Shown in pieces: positions 10,421 to 19,637 of a DNA stretch of 64,000 bases. The stretch is from Lutibacter profundi (GTDB lineage: Bacteria; Bacteroidota; Bacteroidia; Flavobacteriales; Flavobacteriaceae). The notes beneath the pieces were generated by a model, which ran no database searches, was not told the origin of the DNA, and saw only the letters and a list, made by a program, of their open reading frames with translations. Within the stretch, counting starts at the first letter, position 1. Every line of letters starts with the position of its first letter. A program made the translations under genes and the position numbers. Where the stretch lies: NCBI RefSeq assembly GCF_001543325.1, contig NZ_CP013355.1, positions 558,001-622,000 on the forward strand, given 5' to 3'.

Positions 10421-11836
10421 ATGAATAATACCATACAAAATGATACTATAATTGCTTTAGCCACATCTTCAGGTGTTGGAGCTATAGCTGTAATACGTTT
10501 GTCAGGTGAAAATGCCATAAAAATTGCAACTCAATTTTTTCAATCAAAATATGGAGATAAAGATTTAACAAAAGTAAAATCACATACGATCCACTTAGGT
10601 AATATTATTGATGATAATCATATTATTGATGAAGTTTTAGTCTCTGTTTTTAAAAATCCTAAATCCTATACTGGTGAAAATGTAGTAGAAATAAATTGCC
10701 ATGGTTCGGTATATATTCAACAGGAAATCATCCAGTTATTCTTAAAAAATGGGGTTCGTAATGCAAATCCTGGTGAATTTACATTACGTGCTTTTTTAAA
10801 CGGGAAAATGGATTTAAGTCAGGCTGAAGCTGTTGCCGATTTAATAGCTTCAAATTCAGCAGCCTCTCACCAAGTAGCTTTACAGCAAATGCGAGGAGGT
10901 TTTAGTTCTGAAATTCAAAATTTACGGCAGCAATTACTCAATTTTGCAAGTTTAATTGAATTGGAACTCGATTTTGCCGAAGAAGATGTTGAATTTGCTG
11001 ATAGAACTGAATTTAAAAATTTAATAGCTAAAATTAACACCGTTTTAAAACGCTTAATTGATTCATTTGCTTTAGGAAACGTTTTAAAAAACGGAATTCC
11101 TGTTGCTATTGTTGGAGAACCAAATGTTGGAAAATCTACGCTCTTAAATGCTTTATTAAATGAAGAAAAAGCAATTGTAAGTCATATTGAAGGAACCACA
11201 AGAGATGCTATTGAAGATGAAATAATTATAGAAGGTGTAGCTTACCGGTTTATTGATACTGCTGGTATTAGAGCTACCAAAGATTTCATTGAAAGTATTG
11301 GTATTAAAAAAACATTTGAAAAAATTGAACAAGCACAATTAGTTGTCTATTTATTTGATTTAGAGAAAATTAAAAACAATAAACTTACACTCGAAAAGTG
11401 TATTTTAGAAATAAAAAAAATTAAAAATCAGTTTCCGTCTAAGCAATTACTTATTATTGCTAACAAAGTAGATTTAGTACATGATAAAATTATCACTAAA
11501 ACAAAAAATGCTTTTAAAAATACGCCTCTTATTTTCCTATCTGCCAAAGAAAAAAAAGGAATTTCAAAACTCACCTCTACCCTTACTCAATTAGCAAATA
11601 AAGGAGCTTTAAGTAATAATGAAACCATTGTGAGTAATTCACGTCATTTTGAAGCGTTAAATAACGCCTTTAACTCCATAAAAGAAGTACAAAAAGGAAT
11701 TGATAATGATATAAGTACCGATCTTTTTTCAATTGATGTACGCCAAGCTTTATTTCATTTAGGTGAAATTACTGGTGAAGTAACCACAGAAGATTTATTA
11801 GGTAATATTTTTGCTAATTTTTGTATCGGGAAGTAA
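10421..11836 (+). CDS. mnmE: tRNA uridine-5-carboxymethylaminomethyl modification GTPase
   Basis: With MnmG, this GTPase installs the cmnm5 group on wobble uridine. An N-terminal tetrahydrofolate-binding domain (TIIALATSSGVGAIAVIRLSG, PKSYTGENVVEINCHGS) is followed by a helical domain. The inserted G domain has G1 GEPNVGKST near residue 231, G3 FIDTAGIR and G4 ANKVDL. The protein ends in the conserved FCIGK, whose cysteine is needed for activity. The length of 471 is normal. The last 18 bp are repeated at 24707-24724, so the gene end doubles as the attachment site of the CRISPR island and is kept intact. Confidence 0.97.
   Translation: MNNTIQNDTIIALATSSGVGAIAVIRLSGENAIKIATQFFQSKYGDKDLTKVKSHTIHLGNIIDDNHIIDEVLVSVFKNPKSYTGENVVEINCHGSVYIQQEIIQLFLKNGVRNANPGEFTLRAFLNGKMDLSQAEAVADLIASNSAASHQVALQQMRGGFSSEIQNLRQQLLNFASLIELELDFAEEDVEFADRTEFKNLIAKINTVLKRLIDSFALGNVLKNGIPVAIVGEPNVGKSTLLNALLNEEKAIVSHIEGTTRDAIEDEIIIEGVAYRFIDTAGIRATKDFIESIGIKKTFEKIEQAQLVVYLFDLEKIKNNKLTLEKCILEIKKIKNQFPSKQLLIIANKVDLVHDKIITKTKNAFKNTPLIFLSAKEKKGISKLTSTLTQLANKGALSNNETIVSNSRHFEALNNAFNSIKEVQKGIDNDISTDLFSIDVRQALFHLGEITGEVTTEDLLGNIFANFCIGK
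11819..11836 (+). other. Left attachment-like repeat (attL) at mnmE 3' end
   Basis: TTTTGTATCGGGAAGTAA encodes the mnmE C-terminus FCIGK plus stop. The identical 18 bp recurs at 24707-24724. The same gene end, also as 18-bp direct repeats, is the insertion site of SGI1-type integrative elements, as I recall that literature. I infer that this is the left boundary of an integrated island. Confidence 0.75.
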
Positions 11837-12247
11837 AAAGGTCTATTAAAAAACTCGACGTATTACTACAATAAGGTTAATTAAATTTTTAGCTCCTTAA
11901 TGTTATCCAATTTATTAGTACAATTGGCTGTCTCTAATTTATAATTTTTATAAATTATATTTTTATAGAAATATATGGTTATATATTCCATTATTTTTAA
12001 CTAAATTTATTCACAAAAATTTAAGCTATGGATTTATACGATGCTGCTTTGTTTACAATTCGTATTGAAAACGATAATCTAGTACACTTTTAAGATGATG
12101 AAATTGAGTATTCTAACTTAAAATTTTGAAGAGAATTAATGTTTAATTGTTAAAGGATTAAATCAAATTTCTCATTTAATTTTTAACTTTTTGTTAAAAT
12201 CTATAGTTTGTTTATCTAATTTTATAAAATTTATAATACTCAATAGC
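11837..12247 (+). other. Non-coding left end of island with a short decayed reading frame
   Basis: 411 bp of AT-rich sequence between attL and cas10. The only coding-like trace is ATG 12028 to TAA 12093 (MDLYDAALFTIRIENDNLVHF). Its frame continues past that stop as DDEIEYSNLKF to a second stop, which looks like a decayed gene end. I do not recognise it. No integrase remnant is readable here. The cas operon promoter presumably lies in this stretch, but no convincing TAnnTTTG box was found. Confidence 0.35.
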
Positions 12248-13678
12248 ATGGGACAAAACTACCTCTACGGACTTACCGTCCAAGGCATACAATCTTACAT
12301 TTTTGAAACCAATAAACTAAAAGAAATTATTGGTGCTAGTGAAATTATTGAACAACTGTGTAGTACTTGGTTTGATAAATTTCTTGAAGAAGAAAAATTA
12401 ACAGGTGTAATACATCTAAATGCCGCAGGAAATATCCGTTTTCTAACTGATGAGATAACAGCTAAAATAATTTTTGAAGAATACCATTTTACATTATTAG
12501 AAAAAGCACCAGGTGTTCCTTTTTGCCAAGCGGTTGTTAAAATTGAAGGAGGCAAGGAATACGAAGCTAACCAAGAACTAGATAAAAAACTTCGTGGCCA
12601 ACGAAATGTTCCTTTATACGAAACAGATTTAGGTTTAATGACTCGAAGTAAATTTAGACGAACAGGTAGTTTTTCCGTTAATATAGAGAAAGACCTTGAC
12701 ACTAAAGATTATTTTGATAATGTAACTTCTGTAAAACATACCCATAGTACTGAAACAGTATTAAGCCAAAAAGTGAGCATAAATGGGTATGACTTAACCT
12801 ACCCTAGTGAATTTAAAGAAATAGCCAAAGACAGTAAACACAATTGGTTAGCAGTAGTACATATTGATGGTAATGGTATGGGCTTAATTATTAAAGATAT
12901 TTTAGATAATAGTGAAAATAAATTTACCGACTTACAAGATTTTTCTACAAAAATAGGTAAATGTACTTTTGCCGCTTTTAAAACAGCAATAGAAGAAGTT
13001 TTAATATCTAAAGATGAACAAGCCAAAAAAGATGAACAAAATCCCAACAAAATCACTTTACCTATTAGACCCATTATTATTGGTGGTGATGATGTAACTC
13101 TAATTATAAGAGCCGATTTAGCCTTAAAATTTACACGTGTCTATTTAGAAATTTTTGAAAAAAAAACAAAAACGGCAGAATTAAATAACAAACAAGGTGT
13201 AACCGCTTGTGCAGGTATTGCCTACGTAAAAGAAAAGTTCCCATTTCATTATTCGGTAAATTTGGCAGAAGAATTATGTACCTATGCTAAAAATGAAAGT
13301 AAACGTAAAGCCTCTTGTGTACAATTTCATAAAGTGCAAGATTCTATTATTGATAATTATAAAGAAATTGAGCAAAGAGAATTAACTGTCAATAATTTTA
13401 TATTTCAAAATGGTCCTTATTATTTAGATAATTATACAGATAAAAATAAAATAAGCGATTTAGTAAATGAGGTAAAAACACTTAAACAAGATGATTCGCC
13501 CAAAAATGGTATACGTGAATGGATAGATGCTAAATTTAACAATCCTGCTATGGCTAAAACCTTAATAGAGCGATTAGAAAATAAAACTAAAAAAGAGGAA
13601 TACAAAGAAATCCTTAAAAAAGAAAAATCTTTTATGGATTATCACACATTATTAGCAGTAAACACTAAAACCAATTAA
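12248..13678 (+). CDS. cas10: Cas10 large subunit, type III CRISPR (HD-less, GGDD present)
   Basis: Signature protein of type III CRISPR effectors. It begins NYLYGLTVQGIQSYIF and carries two palm-type features: VHIDGNGMG around residue 207 and the polymerase/cyclase motif GGDD at residues 279-282. An intact GGDD is associated with cyclic oligoadenylate synthesis on target-RNA binding. At 476 residues it is much shorter than typical Cas10/Cmr2, and no N-terminal HD nuclease motif is visible, so DNA cleavage by this subunit is unlikely. ATG 12248 is preferred over an upstream in-frame TTG at 12191. It is first in an operon whose genes abut or overlap. Confidence 0.88.
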   Translation: MGQNYLYGLTVQGIQSYIFETNKLKEIIGASEIIEQLCSTWFDKFLEEEKLTGVIHLNAAGNIRFLTDEITAKIIFEEYHFTLLEKAPGVPFCQAVVKIEGGKEYEANQELDKKLRGQRNVPLYETDLGLMTRSKFRRTGSFSVNIEKDLDTKDYFDNVTSVKHTHSTETVLSQKVSINGYDLTYPSEFKEIAKDSKHNWLAVVHIDGNGMGLIIKDILDNSENKFTDLQDFSTKIGKCTFAAFKTAIEEVLISKDEQAKKDEQNPNKITLPIRPIIIGGDDVTLIIRADLALKFTRVYLEIFEKKTKTAELNNKQGVTACAGIAYVKEKFPFHYSVNLAEELCTYAKNESKRKASCVQFHKVQDSIIDNYKEIEQRELTVNNFIFQNGPYYLDNYTDKNKISDLVNEVKTLKQDDSPKNGIREWIDAKFNNPAMAKTLIERLENKTKKEEYKEILKKEKSFMDYHTLLAVNTKTN

Positions 13679-13680
13679 TT

Positions 13681-15726
13681 ATGAAAGTTAAAATAAAATT
13701 TTATTCTAATTGGGCAATTGGGAGTGGTAAAGGTGGTGATAGTAAAGACAGTATTATTTTAAACGATGATAACGGTCTGCCTTTTATACCTGGTAAAACT
13801 TTAAAAGGTTTGATTCGTGATGCGTTTTTAGAATGTAATTATTCTAAAGAAGATGCTATTAGATTATTTGGGCAAGAAAAAAACTTAGACATAAAAACAG
13901 ATGATTTAGAAGAAGGTATATTACGTTTTAATTCTGCCTACTTATCAGATGCATTTATTTCGTTACCAAAAGATATAAAAGCGAAACTATTTACCTCAAA
14001 AACGGCTACAAGATTAGATGAAAAAAAACAAGCAATAGATTATTCACTACGCAAAAATGAAGTGTGTATTCCATTAGAACTACATACTACTATTTTGGTA
14101 AAAGAAAATAATTCTGAATTAGTTGAAGATAATTACAAAAAAATAGAAAAAGCTCTAAAAATGCTCAAAATAATGGGCGAAAAAAGGCATCGTGGTTTAG
14201 GCAGGTGTTTGATTACTGTTCCAGAATTTGATACAATAGTAATTAATAATACGGACACAACTGAAAAAAGTAAGACTTCTAAAGTTACAGTTACTGCAAA
14301 TACCATTCGTTTTAAATGTAAAGTAACCGAATCTTTAGTTTTGGTTAAAAAAGCAAAAACAGGACAAAATATAGAATCTTTAGATTATATACCAGGCAAC
14401 ACATTTAGAGGTATTGTTGCAGGTGCAATTTTTAACGGCGATACAAACGAATTTAACGATATTATCTTTAACAAGACCGTTCAGTTTGGCGATGCTCATT
14501 TATTAATTGATGGAGAAAGAAGTCTTAAAACGCCTTTTTCTTTTTATTATGATAAAAATAAAGATAATAATACCTTATATAATTTTCATCATTTAAAAGA
14601 TAATGACTGGATAGATAAAAAATTAAAATCTCGAAAAAACGGATATTTAATTGGAACAGAAGATGGTTTTAAAATCAAAAATATTGAATACGGTAATCGT
14701 ATAAAGTCCTCACGAGACAGAAAGAAAAGAAGTTCAGAAAAAGGTGGTATGTTTTCTTATCACTATATCAAAAAAGGACAAGAATTTGAGTTTGAAGTGC
14801 GTTCAGAAAACAGTGAATATCTAACTAAAATAATTGAAATTTTAGATAATAAAACCAAATACTTTGGTAAAAGTAAGTCTGCGGAATTTGGTGGGGCTAT
14901 TGAAATAAAATTTATGAAAGAGGTAGCAGATCAAACTATTACAAAAAATGGAAAATACCTGTATGCCGAGAGCAATCTATGTTTTTTAAATGAGTATGGC
15001 GAGTTTACAGCAACACCTTCAATTAAAGATTTAACAGAAGATGAAAACGCAGTAATAGATTGGGAAAAATCACAAGTAAAATTTAGAACTTTTGCACCGT
15101 ATAATTTTCATAGAAAAAATTACGATTTTGAACGCTTAATTATAGAAAAAGGTTCTGTTTTTGTTTTTGAAAAGGAGGTTGATTTTAATGAAGTTACCTT
15201 AAAAAAAGGTTTGGGCTGTTTTTTAACAGAAGGTTATGGTAAAGTCCTTATTAGCCCTTCTTTTTTAAAAGATAAAGAAGTAAAAACAATACCAAAAGAT
15301 ACAACAGAAAAAAATAAGCAAGAAACAACATCAAAAGATGCAACAGAAGAAGATAAAACTCTTATTCAATTTATCAAATCTAAACATAAGAAAAATCTAA
15401 CAGAAATTGGTATTGATAATAAAGTTAAAGAATATATAACTAAAAATTATTTTCAAAAAAAACCAAGCCAATGGGCAAGAGTATTTAACGCCACTACACA
15501 AGCAAAAGATACTACTGAATTAGAAGGATTGTTATTTGGTAATGAGGATGATACAATTTACACAAAAGACAAATCCATATTTTATGGTGGTTCAAAAAAT
15601 TGGAATAAAAGTGATATTGCTAAAATCACAACATTCTTTAAAGAGGATATTATAAAAGACAAAAAAATAGTCGCTTTAAGAAAATTAGCCAAAAAAATGA
15701 TTCACAAAACTAAAAACAGCAAGTAA
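13681..15726 (+). CDS. Multi-domain RAMP (Cas7-like) protein of type III effector
   Basis: A backbone subunit of the crRNA-guided complex. There are two RAMP modules, each marked by the hallmark loop: LPFIPGKTLKGLIRD near residue 35 and LDYIPGNTFRGIVAG near residue 235. An acidic stretch NDDNG precedes the first loop, where Csm3/Cmr4 carry their target-cleaving aspartate. Residues after about 540 form a charged linker, then a helical tail (roughly 560-681) without RAMP features that might stand in for a small subunit; that part is inference. The gene follows cas10 by 2 bp and abuts the next RAMP gene. Confidence 0.8.
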   Translation: MKVKIKFYSNWAIGSGKGGDSKDSIILNDDNGLPFIPGKTLKGLIRDAFLECNYSKEDAIRLFGQEKNLDIKTDDLEEGILRFNSAYLSDAFISLPKDIKAKLFTSKTATRLDEKKQAIDYSLRKNEVCIPLELHTTILVKENNSELVEDNYKKIEKALKMLKIMGEKRHRGLGRCLITVPEFDTIVINNTDTTEKSKTSKVTVTANTIRFKCKVTESLVLVKKAKTGQNIESLDYIPGNTFRGIVAGAIFNGDTNEFNDIIFNKTVQFGDAHLLIDGERSLKTPFSFYYDKNKDNNTLYNFHHLKDNDWIDKKLKSRKNGYLIGTEDGFKIKNIEYGNRIKSSRDRKKRSSEKGGMFSYHYIKKGQEFEFEVRSENSEYLTKIIEILDNKTKYFGKSKSAEFGGAIEIKFMKEVADQTITKNGKYLYAESNLCFLNEYGEFTATPSIKDLTEDENAVIDWEKSQVKFRTFAPYNFHRKNYDFERLIIEKGSVFVFEKEVDFNEVTLKKGLGCFLTEGYGKVLISPSFLKDKEVKTIPKDTTEKNKQETTSKDATEEDKTLIQFIKSKHKKNLTEIGIDNKVKEYITKNYFQKKPSQWARVFNATTQAKDTTELEGLLFGNEDDTIYTKDKSIFYGGSKNWNKSDIAKITTFFKEDIIKDKKIVALRKLAKKMIHKTKNSK

Positions 15727-17214
15727 ATGGAATTTAGATATAGATATGTAGCGCAAATTGTAGTAGAAGCCCTTACGCCATTAGCCATTGGTAGTGATTC
15801 TTTACAATACGACCAAGACGCTCCTGTAGATAAGGACTTTAATGATTTGCCTTATATACCAGGAACCGCCATTACGGGTTATTTACAAAAACAATTACCC
15901 AAATTAGAATCTTTATTTGGTGAAAAGCCAGATAGTAATTCTGATGAACCAAAAGGCTCTAACATTATTGTTAGTGAAGCCTTTTTAATGGATAAAAAAG
16001 GTGAAGTACTACAGCAACCAAAGATAATCAAAGATGAATTCTTAAAAAAATATTCCAAATTACCCATACGCCAACATACCGCTATAAACGAATTTGGTGC
16101 CGCCAGCGATGGTAGTAAGTTTGATACCGAAATAGTATTTAAAGGCTCTCGTTTTAAATTTGAAATAGAACTACAAGTTGCTATAAAAATGGATGCAGAT
16201 TGGAAAACAATACTAAACGCCTTTTTTCAAAATAACTTCTATCTCGGTGCAGGAGAGTTTAACAATTTTGGCGAATTAAAAGTGATTGAAATTAAAGAAA
16301 AAGCATTTGATTTAAAGAAAGATTTAGACAACTATTCAGGTCACAATGTGGATTTGAATGATGTAGATGATGATATATTTAAACCTTATAAAAAACCTAA
16401 AATTAATAGAATTTACAATACTTGTTATTTAAAACTCTCAGGCAAAGACTCTTTCTTTCATTTTGGAGCAGGTTATGGCGATACCGAAGTAGATAATATC
16501 AATTATTCTGAATTAGTTTTAGAATGGAGTGCTGATAATAAACCAACTTGGGTAGAAAAATTTGTAATACCAGGTACCAGCATTAAAGGTACTTTAGCAC
16601 ATAGAGTGGCTTTTCATTATAATAAAGAGAATAATGTTTTTGTAGAAAACTTAATACCTGCATTTGAAGAGTCTGTTTCCAAACAACTTAACAAAAAATA
16701 CAAGATTGATAATTTTAAACTAGCCGACAGTATAGCCGCTTTAGAAAAACAAAAATCACAATTAGAAACACACTTAAAAGCATTAGAAAAGGAAGCATTA
16801 AATACTGCCATACTTTTTGAAGACTATATTGGCATAAATAACAAAGGTGTGACCGGTTTGTTTGGTACAGCAAAAGATTCTAAAAAAGACAAAGGCAGTA
16901 AAGGCACTATTATTATAAAAGATATTTATTTACCAATAGACACACCACAAACCATATTTACACACAATAAAATTGACCGTTATACTGGTGGTACTATTGA
17001 CACTGCTTTATTTAACGAAAAAGTATTGGCTATTGATGAGGTGACACTTAGTATAAAATCAACAGAAAAGATTGCAGAAACTAATGAAACTACCAAATAT
17101 TTACAAATGACACTAAATGACCTTAAAAAAGGAATGCTACCACTTGGTGGTTTGGTAAATAAAGGACACGGTATTTTTACAGAACTAAAAACAACAAAAG
17201 ATGAAACTAAGTAA
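15727..17214 (+). CDS. Second multi-domain RAMP (Cas7-like) protein
   Basis: A 495-residue RAMP protein with two Cas7-like segments. The N-terminal loop is NDLPYIPGTAITGYLQ near residue 40, preceded by acidic residues (YDQDAPVDKDF). The second loop is VEKFVIPGTSIKGTLAHR near residue 280. A lysine/glutamate-rich coiled segment (about 330-360) separates it from a C-terminal part containing VTGLFGTAKDS and GTIIIKDIYLP, as in Csm3/Csm5-type proteins. The start abuts the preceding stop, and the 3' end overlaps the next gene by 14 bp. The exact subunit name cannot be assigned without structure comparison. Confidence 0.8.
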   Translation: MEFRYRYVAQIVVEALTPLAIGSDSLQYDQDAPVDKDFNDLPYIPGTAITGYLQKQLPKLESLFGEKPDSNSDEPKGSNIIVSEAFLMDKKGEVLQQPKIIKDEFLKKYSKLPIRQHTAINEFGAASDGSKFDTEIVFKGSRFKFEIELQVAIKMDADWKTILNAFFQNNFYLGAGEFNNFGELKVIEIKEKAFDLKKDLDNYSGHNVDLNDVDDDIFKPYKKPKINRIYNTCYLKLSGKDSFFHFGAGYGDTEVDNINYSELVLEWSADNKPTWVEKFVIPGTSIKGTLAHRVAFHYNKENNVFVENLIPAFEESVSKQLNKKYKIDNFKLADSIAALEKQKSQLETHLKALEKEALNTAILFEDYIGINNKGVTGLFGTAKDSKKDKGSKGTIIIKDIYLPIDTPQTIFTHNKIDRYTGGTIDTALFNEKVLAIDEVTLSIKSTEKIAETNETTKYLQMTLNDLKKGMLPLGGLVNKGHGIFTELKTTKDETK

Positions 17215-17656
17215 AGAAGATTTTATAAAAGACTACAATAATAAATTATTTATTGGATATATATGGATGGTAAGTTCAAAAGAAGGACCAAAGACTTATC
17301 TAAATAAGGCTAAAATTGATTTTGAAACATTATATGATAAAAAAGAGCCACACAACAAAATACAAGAAGCCTATTTGTACGATGGTACAAACAGTATTCA
17401 TATAAAAAACATTGATGGCGAAGAGCTATTCTACATTCATAATATTGAAAAATTTTCTGACAAAACGAAATATAAGAATAAGGATTTAGAATTCCCATCT
17501 CATATTATAACAGGCAAAAACCTAAAATTTAAACAAGTGTATCAACTTAAAGAAAGTTTAAGTGGTACGGAATTTAAAACTTGGCAACCAATTGTACATC
17601 TTTTTAAAGGCTTTGAACCTAAAAACAATACTCAAAACCAACCTAAAACCGATTAA
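17201..17656 (+). CDS. Small type III CRISPR-associated protein (TIGR04423-like)
   Basis: A 151-residue protein that begins KLSKEDFIKDYNNKLFIGYIWMVSSKEGP and has a central YLYDGTNSIHIKNIDGEELFYIHNIEKF segment. It resembles, from memory, the short TIGR04423 proteins found only in Bacteroidota type III CRISPR loci. The start overlaps the upstream RAMP gene by 14 bp, and the next RAMP gene follows by 3 bp, so it is part of the effector operon. There are no membrane segments. It may be a structural or target-related accessory; function unknown. Confidence 0.6.
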   Translation: MKLSKEDFIKDYNNKLFIGYIWMVSSKEGPKTYLNKAKIDFETLYDKKEPHNKIQEAYLYDGTNSIHIKNIDGEELFYIHNIEKFSDKTKYKNKDLEFPSHIITGKNLKFKQVYQLKESLSGTEFKTWQPIVHLFKGFEPKNNTQNQPKTD

Positions 17657-17659
17657 ATT

Positions 17660-19636
17660 ATGGCAAATGTAAGCGCACCCTATAATTTTGTACCCTTAAA
17701 CGAAAAAGTATTTTTTCCACCTTGGGCAAATCTCGTAAACCACGATGTACCGTTTAAAGAGGGCTTAAGTGGGCAAATTGAATTAGAAATAACTGCTGAA
17801 AGTCCTATTTTTATTCGTAAACCTTATGAAGAAAGCGATGAAATTGATTCTTATTACACAAATGCAAAAGGTGTAAAAATTTCAAAAGAATTTTGCCATA
17901 TTAAAGATAAAAATGACGAAAAAAGGTATTACATACCTGGAAGTTCTATAAGAAATATGTTGCGTTCTGTGGTGGAGATTATGAGTTTTAGTAAGTTAAG
18001 TTTTTTTAACAAACCTAACAAATTTTCGTTTAGAGATATGGCTAATACCAATTTATACAGCTTAATGAATAACGCTAACAATCTGAATATGGGATGGTTG
18101 GTTAAAGAAGATCAAGGAATTAAAATATTATATGTTGGAGACTTAGGTAACTTAAGAGGTCAAAATGTTAATTCTATTTATAGACCCGATAATTATGACA
18201 ATAGAGATTTAGATTTTTTTAAAAAAATAAGTTCAAATGATTATACTGATTTTATTTCACCAGACACAAAACTAGAAAAAAAGTATAAAATTTATAACAA
18301 TTCAGAAAACGATTTTAGAAATGGATATAAGGAATCAGCAGCAACATTAAATAATTATAATGATAACCAATTTGACGATGTTATAGTAATTACTGGAAAC
18401 ATTGACGGTAAAAGGAATGAATTTCTATTCAAGAAACCACAACAAAATAACATCAAAGATAAATATGATATAAGTGGTAAAGTATTTCAAAGTTTTGTTA
18501 TTTCTAATACTGTGAAAGATGAAAATAGTGACAATTGGAATTTTTGGGAATCAAAATTTAATAATAATGAATACATTCCTGTTTTTTTTAGAACTAATAA
18601 TGATAACGTAATAGATTTTGGTTTAGTTGTGTTATATAAAATGGCATACAATTTTTCATTATTAGAAACAATTAAAAGGAATCAACCAGAAGTTTTTGAT
18701 AAGAAGCTGGATTTAGTTGAAACATTGTTTGGAAGTATCGAAAACGATTTTAAATTAAAAGGACGTATTCAAGTGTCTCACGCTTTCTCACAAAACGCAA
18801 CCACATCTAATGAACACAATTTAATTCTTGGTGAACCGAAAATCTCATTCTACCCAAGTTATATAAAGCAATCAGTAAAAAATAACGGAAATTTACAAGG
18901 GCAGTATAGGACTTTGCATAACAATAATGCAGAAATAAGTGGTCGGAAAAGATATCCTATTCAATATATATTTGAACCCAATTATATAGCACCTAATAAT
19001 AATCAAAATGGGGAAGAAAATGTATCAACTTCATTTCTTGCTTTAAGAGAAAATACAAAATTTAAAACTAAAATTAATTATCATAATTTATTGCCAATTG
19101 AATTAGGGGCATTGTTATCAGCCATAACTTTTCATAACACAAATAAAACTAGACATAATATTGGTTTAGCAAAACCCTATGGTTTTGGTAGAGTCAGTAT
19201 TCATATTAATAATATGGAAAAGGAAACAATTAAAAACTATATTGGTTTATATCAAAAAATAATGAATGACTTTACATCTAATAAAAGTTTAGGTGAGTGG
19301 ATAAAGACAACACAATTAGTCGAATTAATATCAATGGCACATTTATTTATTGAACAAGATAAGAGGAAACTTAAATATATGCAATTACAAGATCATCAAA
19401 ATATTAAAAAGAGACGAATAAATAGGGTTAATCATAACCCTAAAGCTTTACCATTATATTCAAAATTTTTAAATCATTCACTAGCGCCAAACAACATATC
19501 AACAATTATGAGTTTTGATATACAAAATTATACCTTAAAAGAAGATTTAGAACAATTATATAAAAACAAGGTAACAGAGATACAAAATATAATTAACAAT
19601 TTAAATTCTCAATTAACGATTAAAAAACAACAATAA
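17660..19636 (+). CDS. TIGR03986-like CRISPR-associated RAMP protein
   Basis: A 658-residue RAMP protein. Its N-terminus, APYNFVPLNEKVFFPPWANLVNHDVPF, is characteristic of the TIGR03986 RAMP family. The RAMP loop RYYIPGSSIRNMLRSVVE lies near residue 95 and a glycine-rich GLAKPYGFGRVSI near residue 505. The middle (about 150-330) is asparagine/aspartate-rich and probably poorly conserved. It is the last effector-complex gene, 1 bp before the membrane protein gene. Together with the two upstream RAMP genes it gives at least five RAMP modules on three chains. Confidence 0.8.
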   Translation: MANVSAPYNFVPLNEKVFFPPWANLVNHDVPFKEGLSGQIELEITAESPIFIRKPYEESDEIDSYYTNAKGVKISKEFCHIKDKNDEKRYYIPGSSIRNMLRSVVEIMSFSKLSFFNKPNKFSFRDMANTNLYSLMNNANNLNMGWLVKEDQGIKILYVGDLGNLRGQNVNSIYRPDNYDNRDLDFFKKISSNDYTDFISPDTKLEKKYKIYNNSENDFRNGYKESAATLNNYNDNQFDDVIVITGNIDGKRNEFLFKKPQQNNIKDKYDISGKVFQSFVISNTVKDENSDNWNFWESKFNNNEYIPVFFRTNNDNVIDFGLVVLYKMAYNFSLLETIKRNQPEVFDKKLDLVETLFGSIENDFKLKGRIQVSHAFSQNATTSNEHNLILGEPKISFYPSYIKQSVKNNGNLQGQYRTLHNNNAEISGRKRYPIQYIFEPNYIAPNNNQNGEENVSTSFLALRENTKFKTKINYHNLLPIELGALLSAITFHNTNKTRHNIGLAKPYGFGRVSIHINNMEKETIKNYIGLYQKIMNDFTSNKSLGEWIKTTQLVELISMAHLFIEQDKRKLKYMQLQDHQNIKKRRINRVNHNPKALPLYSKFLNHSLAPNNISTIMSFDIQNYTLKEDLEQLYKNKVTEIQNIINNLNSQLTIKKQQ

Positions 19637-19637
19637 A

